From: Cohnella sp. OV330
Lineage (GTDB): Bacteria; Bacillota; Bacilli; Paenibacillales; Paenibacillaceae
Direction: 5' to 3'
Assembly (NCBI RefSeq): GCF_900112065.1
Contig: NZ_FOKE01000007.1
Location: forward strand, 124,001-188,000
DNA: 64,000 nt
Shown here: positions 8,724 to 17,160 of the stretch, in pieces
Numbering within the stretch: position 1 is the first letter of the stretch
Layout: each line of letters opens with the position of its first letter
Notes under the pieces: generated by a model
The model's database searches: none
Told to the model about the DNA's origin: nothing
What the model saw: only the letters and a program-made list of their open reading frames with translations
Position numbers and translations under genes: made by a program

Positions 8724-9874
8724 CGGCTCGCACCGCCGCTCCGCCGTTCATGCTGGTCGTCGATCCGCTTCATGTATCCTTTTTTCTTCATGACGAGAAA
8801 GACGAGCAGGAGCACGATCAAGATGGATTCGATGATAAAGCGCGTGACCAGCCACAGCTCGGCAGCCACGCGGTTGAATATATCGTTGGTAAAATACGCG
8901 TAGACGAACGTCAATCCGGCCAACACCCCGCAGATCCACCAGTTAATGGCAGGCACGTTGACTTCGTCCGTAGCCGGCTTGTACTTTTTGAAGCAGGCTT
9001 TGAAAAATTCCATGCCGGTATGCCACGTATTCATGACGAACACGAGCGAAAGGAATGTATAGAGCAGCAGGAACAAGTAGAGTACGCGCTGGATAAATCC
9101 GTACTTCATCATCAGGCTGTCGGTCGTGACGCTCCAGACGTACAGATAGTTGCCGACAGCCTGGGTACCGTGGAAGCCGATCGGCACGAAAAAGGAGACG
9201 AGCAAAAAAAAGGTGCCGACGATCGGGATGGTCCATCTGAGCCTGAATTTGAGATCTTTTGGATTCAACCGGTTGAACAGCGTGATGTTCATATGGCCGG
9301 AGAAGACGAAGGAGGCTGCGAAAAGGCAGACCATCGACGGCGGCTTGCGTATGCCCGCGTCGGCGACGAGCCGAATGGCGTCCCAGTCCAGCCAGTGGCT
9401 GAACAGCGCCTTGAACAGAATCCACAGAATGATCGGCGTGCTGACGATAAGCAGCACCTCGTGCGTGAACTGTACCGATCGGGACGTGCGGGAAGCGGCC
9501 CAGAGCGAGGCTGCGGCCATGATCGCCAGGTTCAGATAGGAGCTGGCCTCCGGATCGAAGAAGATGCCGACCGTATTGGAGTAAGAGAACAACACGATGA
9601 TGCCCGCGGTGCACCAGATCACGACGCCGACCATGTTCAGGCAGTTGGCCAGCCAGACCGGCAAGAAAAGCTTGTAGATCTCGGGCAGGCCGAGTCCCGG
9701 AAAGCGTTGGAAAAAGGCGGAGGTCACGTAGCTGTAGACCGTTCCGAAAACGATGGCGAGCGGAAACGACGATACGGCCCCGTCGAACCGGTGGCTGATC
9801 AGCACGTACGGGACCAGCACCATGATATTCATCATTCCGACGTAGAAGATGTGATAGTAGTAATAACGGATCAT
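8720..9874 (-). CDS. GerAB/GrdB-type spore germination permease
   Basis: 384 residues with about ten hydrophobic segments, matching the B subunit of germinant receptors, a member of the amino acid-polyamine-organocation transporter superfamily. It opens with YYHIFYVGMMNIMVLVPYVLI and contains FQRFPGLGLPEIYKLF, a conserved family loop. B subunits are thought to bind the germinant. ATG 9874 has GGGAGG 9 bases upstream. Central gene of the operon, 25 bases after the A gene and overlapping the C gene by 4 bases. The germinant cannot be predicted. Confidence 0.88.
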   Translation of the reverse strand: MIRYYYYHIFYVGMMNIMVLVPYVLISHRFDGAVSSFPLAIVFGTVYSYVTSAFFQRFPGLGLPEIYKLFLPVWLANCLNMVGVVIWCTAGIIVLFSYSNTVGIFFDPEASSYLNLAIMAAASLWAASRTSRSVQFTHEVLLIVSTPIILWILFKALFSHWLDWDAIRLVADAGIRKPPSMVCLFAASFVFSGHMNITLFNRLNPKDLKFRLRWTIPIVGTFFLLVSFFVPIGFHGTQAVGNYLYVWSVTTDSLMMKYGFIQRVLYLFLLLYTFLSLVFVMNTWHTGMEFFKACFKKYKPATDEVNVPAINWWICGVLAGLTFVYAYFTNDIFNRVAAELWLVTRFIIESILIVLLLVFLVMKKKGYMKRIDDQHERRSGGASR

Positions 9875-9899
9875 GGGGCAACGCCTCCCTCTCGAACGC

Positions 9900-11225
9900 T
9901 TATTGGATCTTGTCGCTGGCTTTGCCCGCCTTGCTCTGGAACAGGGCGAAGTAGGGCTCGCCGAAGCTTCGCATGTTGCACAAGTACACGACGAGCATGA
10001 ACAAGCCGACCACGACGCCGACGAGTCCCGCGAATACGGCGACGATGACGAAGGCGTACTTCAATATGCGGATGAAATAGCTGAAGGTAGAATTGGGAAT
10101 GACGAAGTTGGAAATGGCCACGACGGACGTGACGATGATCATGATGCTGCTGACCAGCCCCGCCTGTTGGGCGGCTTGACCCAGGATGAGACCGCCGACC
10201 GTCGCCGCCGTCGAGCCGACCGACCGGGGCAGCCGGAGGCTGGCCTCGATGAGCGCCTCGATCATGAACAGCATGAGCAGCACCTCGATGAAGGACGGAT
10301 AAGGCACCGCCGCGCGGCTCCCGTCGATCGTGAAGGCGAGCTGGACTCGGAAAACCTCGGGGTTGTACGACACGATCGAAATATAAAGCGCCGGCAGCAT
10401 GAGCGTCAGCATCATCGAGACATAGCGCAAGCCGATGAGGAACCGGCTCATCCAGGACGGCTCGTAATGGTCGTCCATCGCGTACATGAAGTCGAAGAAG
10501 TGAACGGGCAGCAAAATGGCGAACCGGCTGCCGTCCATCAGAACGGCCAGCTTCCCTTTGTTCAGATGGATGCTGAGTCGATCGGGCCGTTCCGTGATTT
10601 GCGTGATCGGGAACAAGCGGTATTTGGCTTGCGAGATCTTCTTGGCCAGCTGACCGGCGGACAGGAGCAGGCCGCTATCCAGGTCGCGCAGCCGCTTGCG
10701 CACCTCTTCCAGCGTCGTTTCGTTGCGCTTGGCGCGGTCGTAGAGCAAGGCGATTTTGGATTTGGATTGGTTTTGAGGCTCGAAGTTTTCCACGGCCAGC
10801 TCGGGAATGTTGTACAGATTGCGGACCAGCGTCAGGTTAAGGTCGAGATTTTCGGTAAAAGCGGATTGCGGACCTTGCAGGGACGCCTCCACTTGCGTCT
10901 GGTCAGGCTTGGTCTGCATTCTCCGGATGGCGCGGAATAAGAACACTTCTCCTTCGTATTCGATGATGACGTAGCCTTTGAGCAAAAAATCGACCCATTT
11001 CTCGGGGGGGACGTCCTTCATGAACCCGATGCTCGTATGCAGCAATCTGCGAAACTCGTCGGGGTCGAACCGGTAAGAAAAAGGCACGATAATGGCGTCC
11101 TTCAGTTGGTCCATGTCGCACATGCCGGGAAAGAAGCAAATTTGCATTTTGGCGTAGCCATTGTCCATCGTTTCGGCCGTAAAATCGGAAGGCGTGCCGA
11201 GAATTTCTTTGACTTTTTCAAGCAT
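9900..11225 (-). CDS. GerA-family spore germination protein (A subunit)
   Basis: 441 residues from ATG 11225, set by AAAGGAGG 7 bases upstream; the earlier frame start at 11243 overlaps that site. It has the N-terminal soluble region with SYRFDPDEF and GYVIIEYEGE, the conserved EVRKRLRDLD and SGQLAKK-like part, then the membrane half beginning at PSWMSRFLIGLRY with LPALYISIVSYNPE and PFPSFIEVLLML-like motifs, and a VGGLILGQAA helix. These define the GerA (pfam GerA) subunit. First gene of the operon; a sigma-G-like promoter precedes it, consistent with forespore expression. Confidence 0.9.
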   Translation of the reverse strand: MLEKVKEILGTPSDFTAETMDNGYAKMQICFFPGMCDMDQLKDAIIVPFSYRFDPDEFRRLLHTSIGFMKDVPPEKWVDFLLKGYVIIEYEGEVFLFRAIRRMQTKPDQTQVEASLQGPQSAFTENLDLNLTLVRNLYNIPELAVENFEPQNQSKSKIALLYDRAKRNETTLEEVRKRLRDLDSGLLLSAGQLAKKISQAKYRLFPITQITERPDRLSIHLNKGKLAVLMDGSRFAILLPVHFFDFMYAMDDHYEPSWMSRFLIGLRYVSMMLTLMLPALYISIVSYNPEVFRVQLAFTIDGSRAAVPYPSFIEVLLMLFMIEALIEASLRLPRSVGSTAATVGGLILGQAAQQAGLVSSIMIIVTSVVAISNFVIPNSTFSYFIRILKYAFVIVAVFAGLVGVVVGLFMLVVYLCNMRSFGEPYFALFQSKAGKASDKIQ

Positions 11226-11256
11226 GGCGGAGCCTCCTTTCATTTCCAGTCCCGGA

Positions 11257-11285
11257 TAGGTTGCCCTGAAAATGGGAACTCATGC
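11257..11285 (-). promoter_or_regulatory. candidate sigma-G promoter of germination operon
   Basis: Read on the minus strand: GCATGA at 11285-11280, a 16-base spacer, then CAACCTA at 11263-11257. This fits the forespore sigma-G pattern (GHATR, about 17-18 bases, CATnnTA) with one -10 mismatch and lies about 31 bases before the gerA-type ATG. Germination operons are known sigma-G targets. Confidence 0.4.
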
Positions 11286-11410
11286 GTGCAGCCTCCTCGG
11301 TCCCTTTTGCGGGTCCGAAGATGCTTTTGCCCGTGCACTCTGGTAAAATGGGATGGATTTGTCGGGGGGACGCTTGTCCCGCCGCTTAAGCTCAAGGAGG
11401 AATGGCATTC

Positions 11411-12157
11411 ATGAGATCCGACGGAAGAGATCGCGGCGAGCTAAGACCGATGGCCGTCGTGCTGAATCCGAACAAATACGCCGAAGGCTCGGTGCAGATC
11501 GAGATGGGCGATACGAAGGTGCTCGTCACGGCCACGGTGGAGGAGCGCGTACCGCCGTTCCTGAAGGGTCAGGGCAAAGGTTGGGTCACGGCCGAATACG
11601 CGATGCTGCCGAGAGCGACGCATTCGCGGAATCAGCGGGAATCGGTGAAGGGCAAACAGGTCGGGCGCACGATGGAAATCCAGCGGTTGATCGGGCGCGC
11701 GCTGCGCTCCGTCGTCAACCTGGAAGCGCTCGGCGAGCGGACGATTACGCTGGACTGCGACGTGCTGCAGGCGGACGGCGGCACGCGGACCACCTCGATT
11801 ACCGGCGCGTTCATCGCGCTCGCGCTTGCCGTTCACAAGCTCGCGGGCACGAACGCGTTCGCGAAGTATCCGCTGACCGACTATCTGGCCTCGGTCAGCG
11901 TAGGCGTCTTGGGCGACGCCGCGCTGCTCGACCTGAACTACGCGGAGGACTCCAAGGCCAAGGTGGACATGAACGTCGTCATGACGGGAGCCGGCGCCTT
12001 CGTTGAAGTTCAGGGCACGGGCGAAGAGCAGCCGTTCTCGCGGACCGAGCTGGACGGCATGCTGGCGCTGGCGGAGTCGGGCATCGCGAGGCTGATCGAA
12101 CTGCAGAAGCAGGCGCTGGGCGAAGCGGGCGCGCGGATCGGAACGGTGCGGACATGA
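11411..12157 (+). CDS. rph: ribonuclease PH
   Basis: 248 residues from ATG 11411, 10 bases after AAGGAGG; the ATG at 11402 is only 1 base from it. The protein begins RSDGRDRGELRP, contains GDTKVLVTATVEERVPPF, GKGWVTAEYAMLPRAT, RTMEIQRLIGRALR (phosphate-binding arginines) and DCDVLQADGGTRTTSITGA with the catalytic aspartate region. RNase PH removes 3' nucleotides from tRNA precursors by phosphorolysis. Full length for the family. The stop overlaps the start of rdgB by 4 bases. Confidence 0.96.
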   Translation: MRSDGRDRGELRPMAVVLNPNKYAEGSVQIEMGDTKVLVTATVEERVPPFLKGQGKGWVTAEYAMLPRATHSRNQRESVKGKQVGRTMEIQRLIGRALRSVVNLEALGERTITLDCDVLQADGGTRTTSITGAFIALALAVHKLAGTNAFAKYPLTDYLASVSVGVLGDAALLDLNYAEDSKAKVDMNVVMTGAGAFVEVQGTGEEQPFSRTELDGMLALAESGIARLIELQKQALGEAGARIGTVRT

Positions 12158-12816
12158 GGCTCGCGCCGGGAGATACGCTGCTCGTCGCGACGCGCAACAA
12201 AGGCAAGACGGCCGAGTTCAGGGCGGCCTTCGCGGCGCTCGGCGTGAAGGTGGCCGACTTGACCGAATTCGAGGGCGGGCGGGATATCCCGGATATCGTG
12301 GAGGACGGCGATACGTTCGAGGCGAACGCCACGATCAAGGCAAGGACGGTCGCGCTCGCGACCGGGCTGCCCGCGCTCGCGGACGATTCGGGCTTGTGCG
12401 TCGACGCGCTCGGCGGCGCGCCGGGCGTCTATTCGGCGCGATACGCCGGCGAAGGCGCCACCGATGCGGACAACAACGCGAAGCTGGTCCGCGAGCTGCG
12501 CGCAGCGGGAGCTTCCGTGCCGGACGATATCGCGGGAGGCGCGTCGGAGGCGCTGAGCACGGCCCGCTTCGTCAGCTGCCTCGTCCTCTTCAAGCCCGAC
12601 GGCGACACGCTGAGCGCGGAGGGGACCGTCGAAGGCATCGTGACCGGTGCGCCGCGCGGCGAAGGCGGGTTCGGCTACGACCCGCTGTTTTGGCTCCCTT
12701 CGCACGGGCGGGCGATGGCGGAGCTGAGCGTAAGCGAAAAAAACGCGATCAGCCACCGCGGCAATGCGCTGGCGAAGCTGCTTGAACGCCTCGGGGCGCC
12801 CGGGGCGGATCGTTGA
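12154..12816 (+). CDS. rdgB: XTP/dITP diphosphatase (RdgB/HAM1 family)
   Basis: 220 residues. The N-terminal LLVATRNKGKTAEF is the nucleotide-binding signature; ADDSGLCVDALGGAPGVYSARYAG carries the catalytic aspartates; GEGGFGYDPLFW and ISHRGNAL are the base-recognition and C-terminal motifs. The enzyme hydrolyses non-canonical purine triphosphates to monophosphates and pyrophosphate, keeping dITP and XTP out of DNA. It is slightly longer than usual through an insertion around 125-140 (GASVPDDIAGGASEAL). Coupled to rph by an ATGA overlap, as in B. subtilis. The phosphodiesterase gene (ysnB) that follows in B. subtilis is absent. Confidence 0.95.
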   Translation: MRLAPGDTLLVATRNKGKTAEFRAAFAALGVKVADLTEFEGGRDIPDIVEDGDTFEANATIKARTVALATGLPALADDSGLCVDALGGAPGVYSARYAGEGATDADNNAKLVRELRAAGASVPDDIAGGASEALSTARFVSCLVLFKPDGDTLSAEGTVEGIVTGAPRGEGGFGYDPLFWLPSHGRAMAELSVSEKNAISHRGNALAKLLERLGAPGADR

Positions 12817-12901
12817 ACGGCGTGCTGCTTATCATGCGGCGGGATCCATCGCACCTGTCTTCGGATCGCTTCTTGGGCCGATGAACTAACCAGCGAGTGG
12901 A

Positions 12902-12981
12902 AAGAAGTCTCGCTTAGGACTACTTCAGCCCGCCTGCGCGCCTGAGCCCGTCAAGAAGTCTCCATCAGAACTCCTTCGGCC
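12902..12981. repeat. two imperfect 29-bp direct repeats in intergenic region
   Basis: The rdgB-asnB intergenic stretch (12817-13014) has no plausible gene. It holds two 29-base copies starting AAGAAGTCTC at 12902-12930 and 12953-12981, identical at 23 of 29 positions, 51 bases apart. Nothing else was recognised there. Confidence 0.55.
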
Positions 12982-13014
12982 AGCCGGTGACTTGATACCC
13001 AACAACCAACACGC

Positions 13015-13052
13015 AAAAGGATGGAGCAGATTGGATTCTGCTCCATCCTTTT
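13015..13052. terminator. intrinsic terminator (bidirectional)
   Basis: AAAAGGATGGAGCAG pairs perfectly with CTGCTCCATCCTTTT across an 8-base loop. It lies just downstream of the minus-strand asparagine synthetase gene and at the end of the plus-strand rph-rdgB unit, with five T on the plus side. Confidence 0.8.
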
Positions 13053-13065
13053 TGTCGTCTAAAAG

Positions 13066-14919
13066 TTAAACGAGCCTCACTTTGTACGAGCGCAGCCAGT
13101 AATCGACCTGCAGCAGGTAGGCGAAAAGCTGCGGGCCGCTCATGAGCTGCCCGAACCAGGGCAGGTTCGTGCTGGCATCGGCCGTCTCGGCGATTTGGCG
13201 AACCTTCTTCCCGTCGATCAACTGCAGCAGCGGAGACGACGCGTCGTCGAGACGTTCTAGCAGGCGCGTTTTCACCGCGGACAAGTAATTCGGATTATGC
13301 GTCTTCGGATAAGGACTCTTTTTACGGTAGAGCACGTCGTGCGGCAGTACGCCCTCGAGCGATTTGCGGAGAATGCCCTTCTCCCGGTCGCCAGCCTGCT
13401 TGATTTTCCACGGGACGTTGAACACGTAGTCGACCAGCCGGTGATCGCAGTATGGCACCCGCACTTCAAGCCCGGCGGCCATGCTCATCCGGTCTTTGCG
13501 GTCCAGCAGGGTCGGCATGAACCGGGTGATGTTCAGGTACGACATGCGGCGCATGAGACGCTGTTCCTCGTTTTCGCCGGGCAGCGCCGGCACCTCGCTT
13601 ACGGCCTGCGCGTAGCGGTCCGCTACGTATTCCCGCGGACGGACCGATTCGAGCACGCCGGGCGACAGGATGCTCTCCCGGAGATCCACGGACAGCGACC
13701 AGGGGAACGTGTTCGCTTCCAGCGCTTCCTTGCGGTGGAACCACGGATAGCCGCCGAACACTTCGTCCGCGGCTTCGCCGGAGACCGCGACGGTCGCGCC
13801 CTTTTTAATCTCCTTGCAGAACAAGTACAGAGACGCGTCGATATCCGCCATCCCCGGATAATCCTTGGCACGCACCGCCGCTTCCAACGCTTCGACGAGC
13901 TCGGGCGTATCGAACTGGATCGGATGATGGACCGTGCGCAGATGCTCGACCATCCGCTCGATCCATGGCGCGTCTGCGTTCGGCTGGAAGGCGTGCGCCT
14001 TGAAGTGCTTGTCGTTGTCGACGTAGTCTACGGAGTACGTTTCGACGTTGCCCTGTCCCGTGCGATTGTAATAGGCGACCGCGAGGGCGGTCAGGGCGCT
14101 GGAGTCCAGTCCGCCGGACAGCAGCGTGCACACGGGCACGTCGGAGGCGAGCTGGCGTTCGAGCGTATCCGCGAGGAGCTCGCCGATGCGCGCGGCCGTC
14201 GCCGCTTCGTCGTCCTCGTGCTCCCGGCTCTCGAGCTGCCAGTACGTCCGGATGCGCAGGCCGTTTCGGTCGAAAGTGAGCGTCTGTCCCGGCTTCAGCT
14301 CGGACAGCCCGCGCCAGATGCCGTGGCCCGGCGTCCTCGCGGGGCCGAGCACGAACAGCTCGGCGAGTCCTTCGCCGTCGATCTCGGGCTCCACGTCAGG
14401 GTGAGCCAGTACGGCTTTCGGCTCCGAACCGAACAGTAGCCGGACATCGTCGTGCCGGTAGAAGAACGGCTTGACCCCAAGCCGGTCGCGCGCGGCGAAC
14501 AGCGTCTGTTCGAGCGAATGCCAGACGGCGAACGCGAAGATGCCGTTGAGACGCTCCACGCAGGCCGGGCCCCACTCTACGTAAGCTTGCAGCAGCACTT
14601 CCGTATCGCAGCTCGTCTTGAACGCGTAGCCGAGGGAGAGCAGCTCCCTTTTGAGCTCGGGCGCGTTGTACAATTCTCCGTTATAAACAATGACGCAGTC
14701 GTGATCCTCAGCTTCCTTCGACGGACGAATCATCGGCTGCGCGCCGTTCGCGGGATCCATGACGGACAAGCGCCGGTGCCCGAACGCGCAATGGCGGGAA
14801 AGCCAAGTGCCCGAGGCGTCGGGCCCGCGCAGCTCCAGCGTTTCCGTCATGCGCTCGAGCACGTCGGCCTGTTGCGTCAAGTCCCGATTCCAATCGATCC
14901 AGCCTGTTATTCCGCACAT
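13066..14919 (-). CDS. asnB: asparagine synthetase (glutamine-hydrolysing)
   Basis: 617 residues. Cys2 of MCGITGW is the glutaminase nucleophile, with RGPDASGTW, HRRLSVMD and VYNGELYN completing the N-terminal class II amidotransferase domain. The C-terminal synthetase domain has the PP-loop LLSGGLDSSAL near 265-275 and SGEAADEVFGGYPW. Uses ATP and glutamine to amidate aspartate. Length and end (LQVDYWLRSYKVRLV) resemble the sporulation-linked AsnO-type enzymes of Bacillales; that subtype call is inference. ATG 14919 has GGGGAGG upstream. A sigma-E-like promoter sits about 70 bases before the start. Confidence 0.93.
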   Translation of the reverse strand: MCGITGWIDWNRDLTQQADVLERMTETLELRGPDASGTWLSRHCAFGHRRLSVMDPANGAQPMIRPSKEAEDHDCVIVYNGELYNAPELKRELLSLGYAFKTSCDTEVLLQAYVEWGPACVERLNGIFAFAVWHSLEQTLFAARDRLGVKPFFYRHDDVRLLFGSEPKAVLAHPDVEPEIDGEGLAELFVLGPARTPGHGIWRGLSELKPGQTLTFDRNGLRIRTYWQLESREHEDDEAATAARIGELLADTLERQLASDVPVCTLLSGGLDSSALTALAVAYYNRTGQGNVETYSVDYVDNDKHFKAHAFQPNADAPWIERMVEHLRTVHHPIQFDTPELVEALEAAVRAKDYPGMADIDASLYLFCKEIKKGATVAVSGEAADEVFGGYPWFHRKEALEANTFPWSLSVDLRESILSPGVLESVRPREYVADRYAQAVSEVPALPGENEEQRLMRRMSYLNITRFMPTLLDRKDRMSMAAGLEVRVPYCDHRLVDYVFNVPWKIKQAGDREKGILRKSLEGVLPHDVLYRKKSPYPKTHNPNYLSAVKTRLLERLDDASSPLLQLIDGKKVRQIAETADASTNLPWFGQLMSGPQLFAYLLQVDYWLRSYKVRLV

Positions 14920-14987
14920 GGCCTATCGCAACCTCCCCGCTGGTATTGCCTGGCTGCCTTATGAATGGGGCAAAACCAATCATAGGA

Positions 14988-15016
14988 TGTGTATGCGGAA
15001 TTCAGAGTAAAATGTC
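14988..15016 (-). promoter_or_regulatory. candidate sigma-E promoter of asnB
   Basis: On the minus strand GACATTTT (15016-15009), a 13-base spacer and CATACACA (14995-14988) match the sigma-E consensus well (CATACA complete in the -10). The gene start is at 14919. Confidence 0.4.
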
Positions 15017-15068
15017 TGTCCTTGCGGAAAAAATAAGAACGGGCGCCCGAAAGGAGAGGGATGCGGCC

Positions 15069-15419
15069 ATGTTGACGGTTAGGCACGCCGCTTTTCGAAG
15101 AGTGCTGGCGAGGGGAAGGCAATTGTACGGCGAGGTAGAGGTGCACACCGACCTTGCGCGCGCGCCGCGTCTGCTGGCTTACTTCCGCAAGGAAGACGAC
15201 GGCAGGCTGCAGCTCGTCCGCGTGATGAAGGAGGACTCCTATCTCGAGCCGGGCGTCATCGGCGTCGTCGATCTCCCCGTCTATGCCGCCACCGAGGACG
15301 TGACGGAGCAGCTGTTCAGCGGACCAGACCATGCGGCGGGAGAAGACAGGCACGTTTTCGGCCGGCAGATCGTCGCGATCGGCGAGGTGCGGCAGGCGCT
15401 CGAGCAGGCGCTCGTATGA
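15069..15419 (+). CDS. hypothetical protein
   Basis: 116 residues from ATG 15069, with AAGGAGAGGG upstream; the open frame extends further 5' but without a better site. No family was recognised. It is a small soluble-looking protein with a basic N terminus (RHAAFRRVLARGRQLYGEV), a central LLAYFRKEDDGRLQLVRVMKED part and an acidic VYAATEDVTEQLF stretch, ending in a helical RQALEQALV. It reads like a beta-rich single domain. Divergent from asnB and followed 38 bases later by a 44-residue gene, possibly in one unit. Confidence 0.6.
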   Translation: MLTVRHAAFRRVLARGRQLYGEVEVHTDLARAPRLLAYFRKEDDGRLQLVRVMKEDSYLEPGVIGVVDLPVYAATEDVTEQLFSGPDHAAGEDRHVFGRQIVAIGEVRQALEQALV

Positions 15420-15457
15420 CAAGCCGTTCAGCTTAAGTTGCGGGAGGAGGGATTTGC

Positions 15458-15592
15458 ATGCCTGGCAAAAGGAAGAAGAACAAAGGCAACAGCTACGCCG
15501 AGCGGGGCGAGGAATTCGCCGAAGCGGTGATCAAGGCGACGGAAGGCAACCATCCGGCGCAAAACGCGCCTGCGTCGCCCCACAACCGATAA
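15458..15592 (+). CDS. small basic hypothetical protein (44 aa)
   Basis: An ATG 7 bases after GGGAGGAGG opens 44 codons ending at TAA 15590-15592. The product starts MPGKRKKNKGNSYAERGEE, continues FAEAVIKATEGNHPAQNAP and ends SPHNR. It has a lysine-rich N terminus and a short amphipathic helix but no recognised domain. The near-consensus ribosome site and sensible composition support a real gene. Function unknown; resemblance in size and basic character to minor spore proteins is only suggestive. Confidence 0.6.
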   Translation: MPGKRKKNKGNSYAERGEEFAEAVIKATEGNHPAQNAPASPHNR

Positions 15593-15679
15593 TCGGAAAG
15601 TCGTCATCGACGCCGTGCAACTTGGCGGACCGCCGCCTCGTCTTATTTTCCAAACGGAAAAATAAGGGAGCCTGGCGAT

Positions 15680-16594
15680 ATGCGCGAGACCTCATTCAGA
15701 CATACGACAGCGCGGCGAATCGTCATCGCCGCGCTGTTCGTCATGGCGCCTGTTTGGCTGAACGCCTGCGGAGCGAAGCACGGGGCGGAGGAGGCGCGAA
15801 CGACAGCGGCCGCCGTCGTCTCGGTGACGGACGGTTCGATGGCGGGCGGCTCGACTGAAGTTGGCCCGTCTGCGGCAGCCGGTTCATCCGCGCCGGAAGC
15901 GGCGGCCGAGAAGACGCGAACGGCAGCGCCCAAGGCGAGCGAATCGCGGACGGTAACCTTCGGCGACGCGGCGGGAAAAACGGCTGTCACGCTGCCGCTA
16001 ATCGGCGTTCCGACCGAGTACGGCGTCGACGGGGGCGGTTCGCCGCCGTCGATTTTGCCTGCGGCGGAACTGCCGGCGCAGGCATTCGCCGTTCCGAAGA
16101 AGCTGGCTTCGGAGCTGGCCGTCTACTGGATGAATCTAGGTTATGATGAGCGAGGGTTCATGATGCTGGCCCCGAAGGAATGGAGGGTCAAAGGCGTCGT
16201 CGGCGCGGACGGCTCGTTCGGCATGCACGCCGAGGATCCTGCGGACGCGGGACGGTTCCTGGATACGATCGATACGGCGGGCGGCTGCCAAGGCTGCGCG
16301 ATCGCCGATATAGGCGCATACTTTCCGAAACTGGCGAAATGGGCGGAGGAACAAGGCTTCCCTGCCGAATCGCCGAAGGCATACCTGACTTCGAAATTAG
16401 TCGGGGACCGCATGATCGAATTTACGGAAGCGCCCGGGGAGGGGCATGGCGGATACGGCGTGCTTGGAGCGGCGTACGAAGAGCACGAGGGAGGCCGCTT
16501 GTTTCGGAGCGCCAGAACGGGGTACGCCGAATCGGATCAAGCGGCCGCCGAGACGATGATCGCTTTTTATGAGTGGATGTACGGCGATCGTTGA
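15680..16594 (+). CDS. hypothetical secreted lipoprotein
   Basis: 304 residues. A signal peptide (RRIVIAALFVMAPVWLNAC) ends in a plausible lipobox with Cys near residue 30. Residues 31-90 are a low-complexity Ala/Thr/Ser/Glu linker. The C-terminal domain (about 110-304) starts PLIGVPTEYGVDGGG and includes ELAVYWMNLGYDERGFMMLAP, a CQGC pair (near 198-201) and YEWMYG at the end. It may belong to the DUF4850 group, but this is from memory and unverified. The CxxC pair could bind metal or form a disulfide. GGGAG precedes the ATG. Convergent with the EamA gene, only about 10-45 bases away. Confidence 0.65.
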   Translation: MRETSFRHTTARRIVIAALFVMAPVWLNACGAKHGAEEARTTAAAVVSVTDGSMAGGSTEVGPSAAAGSSAPEAAAEKTRTAAPKASESRTVTFGDAAGKTAVTLPLIGVPTEYGVDGGGSPPSILPAAELPAQAFAVPKKLASELAVYWMNLGYDERGFMMLAPKEWRVKGVVGADGSFGMHAEDPADAGRFLDTIDTAGGCQGCAIADIGAYFPKLAKWAEEQGFPAESPKAYLTSKLVGDRMIEFTEAPGEGHGGYGVLGAAYEEHEGGRLFRSARTGYAESDQAAAETMIAFYEWMYGDR

Positions 16595-16638
16595 ACGGCT
16601 TGCCTACTTCAGCGCGGTCAGGATAACCCCGATCGTGA

Positions 16639-17031
16639 TCAGCCGATGCCGATTCCGTTCAGCAGCGTGATTTTTTCTCCGAGGAAAAGAAAAGCGAGCA
16701 GCGCCGCGAGGACCACGCTGAGCTTGTCGACCGGTCCCACCTGCGCGACCTTGCCGTATTTGAGCGCAAGAAAATAAAACATCCAGGACACGGCTCCTGC
16801 CACGCCGCTGAGCGCGACGAAGCCAAAAGCTTTCTTATGACCCCAGATCGTGCCTAGCTCGCCCCATTTGCCCTGGACGACCACGACGCCGAGCATGAAG
16901 ACGGCCATAATGACCGAGCGCACGGCGGTCGCCGCGTTCGAGTCGATGTTCTGCAACCCGACCTTCCCGAAGATGGCGACGAGCGCGGCGGCCGCGGCGG
17001 ATAGCAATGCATAGATCAGCCAGATTCTCAT
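16639..17031 (-). CDS. EamA/DMT-type small membrane transporter, 3' end apparently frameshifted
   Basis: 130 residues with four clear hydrophobic segments: WLIYALLSAAAAALVAIFGK, a second around 40-55 (IMAVFMLGVVVV), a third with SGVAGAVSWMFYFLALKYG, and a fourth LSVVLAALLAFLFLGEKI. This is the single-EamA-domain form of the drug/metabolite transporter superfamily. The frame stops at ...NGIGIG, mid-helix. One added C before the stop would read LITIGVILTALK and end at 16604, the normal family ending, so a 1-base deletion or sequencing error is likely. GGAGG lies 12 bases before the ATG. Confidence 0.75.
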   Translation of the reverse strand: MRIWLIYALLSAAAAALVAIFGKVGLQNIDSNAATAVRSVIMAVFMLGVVVVQGKWGELGTIWGHKKAFGFVALSGVAGAVSWMFYFLALKYGKVAQVGPVDKLSVVLAALLAFLFLGEKITLLNGIGIG

Positions 17032-17160
17032 TTTGCGGAAAAACCTCCGTAGACGAGTGTATGCTTCGCAAGGCCTGCGCCGTCACCGAGACGCGCGATC
17101 GGTGTTATAATAGTAGGAAGCGATTGAACGCTAGAACACGGCAGCATGGAGGCAGACGGC

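Noticed and set aside
8750..10000. 416-residue plus-strand open frame opposite the gerB gene
   Set aside because: Composition is a translated shadow of a membrane protein gene (rich in His, Asp, Arg, Gln), with no recognisable domain.
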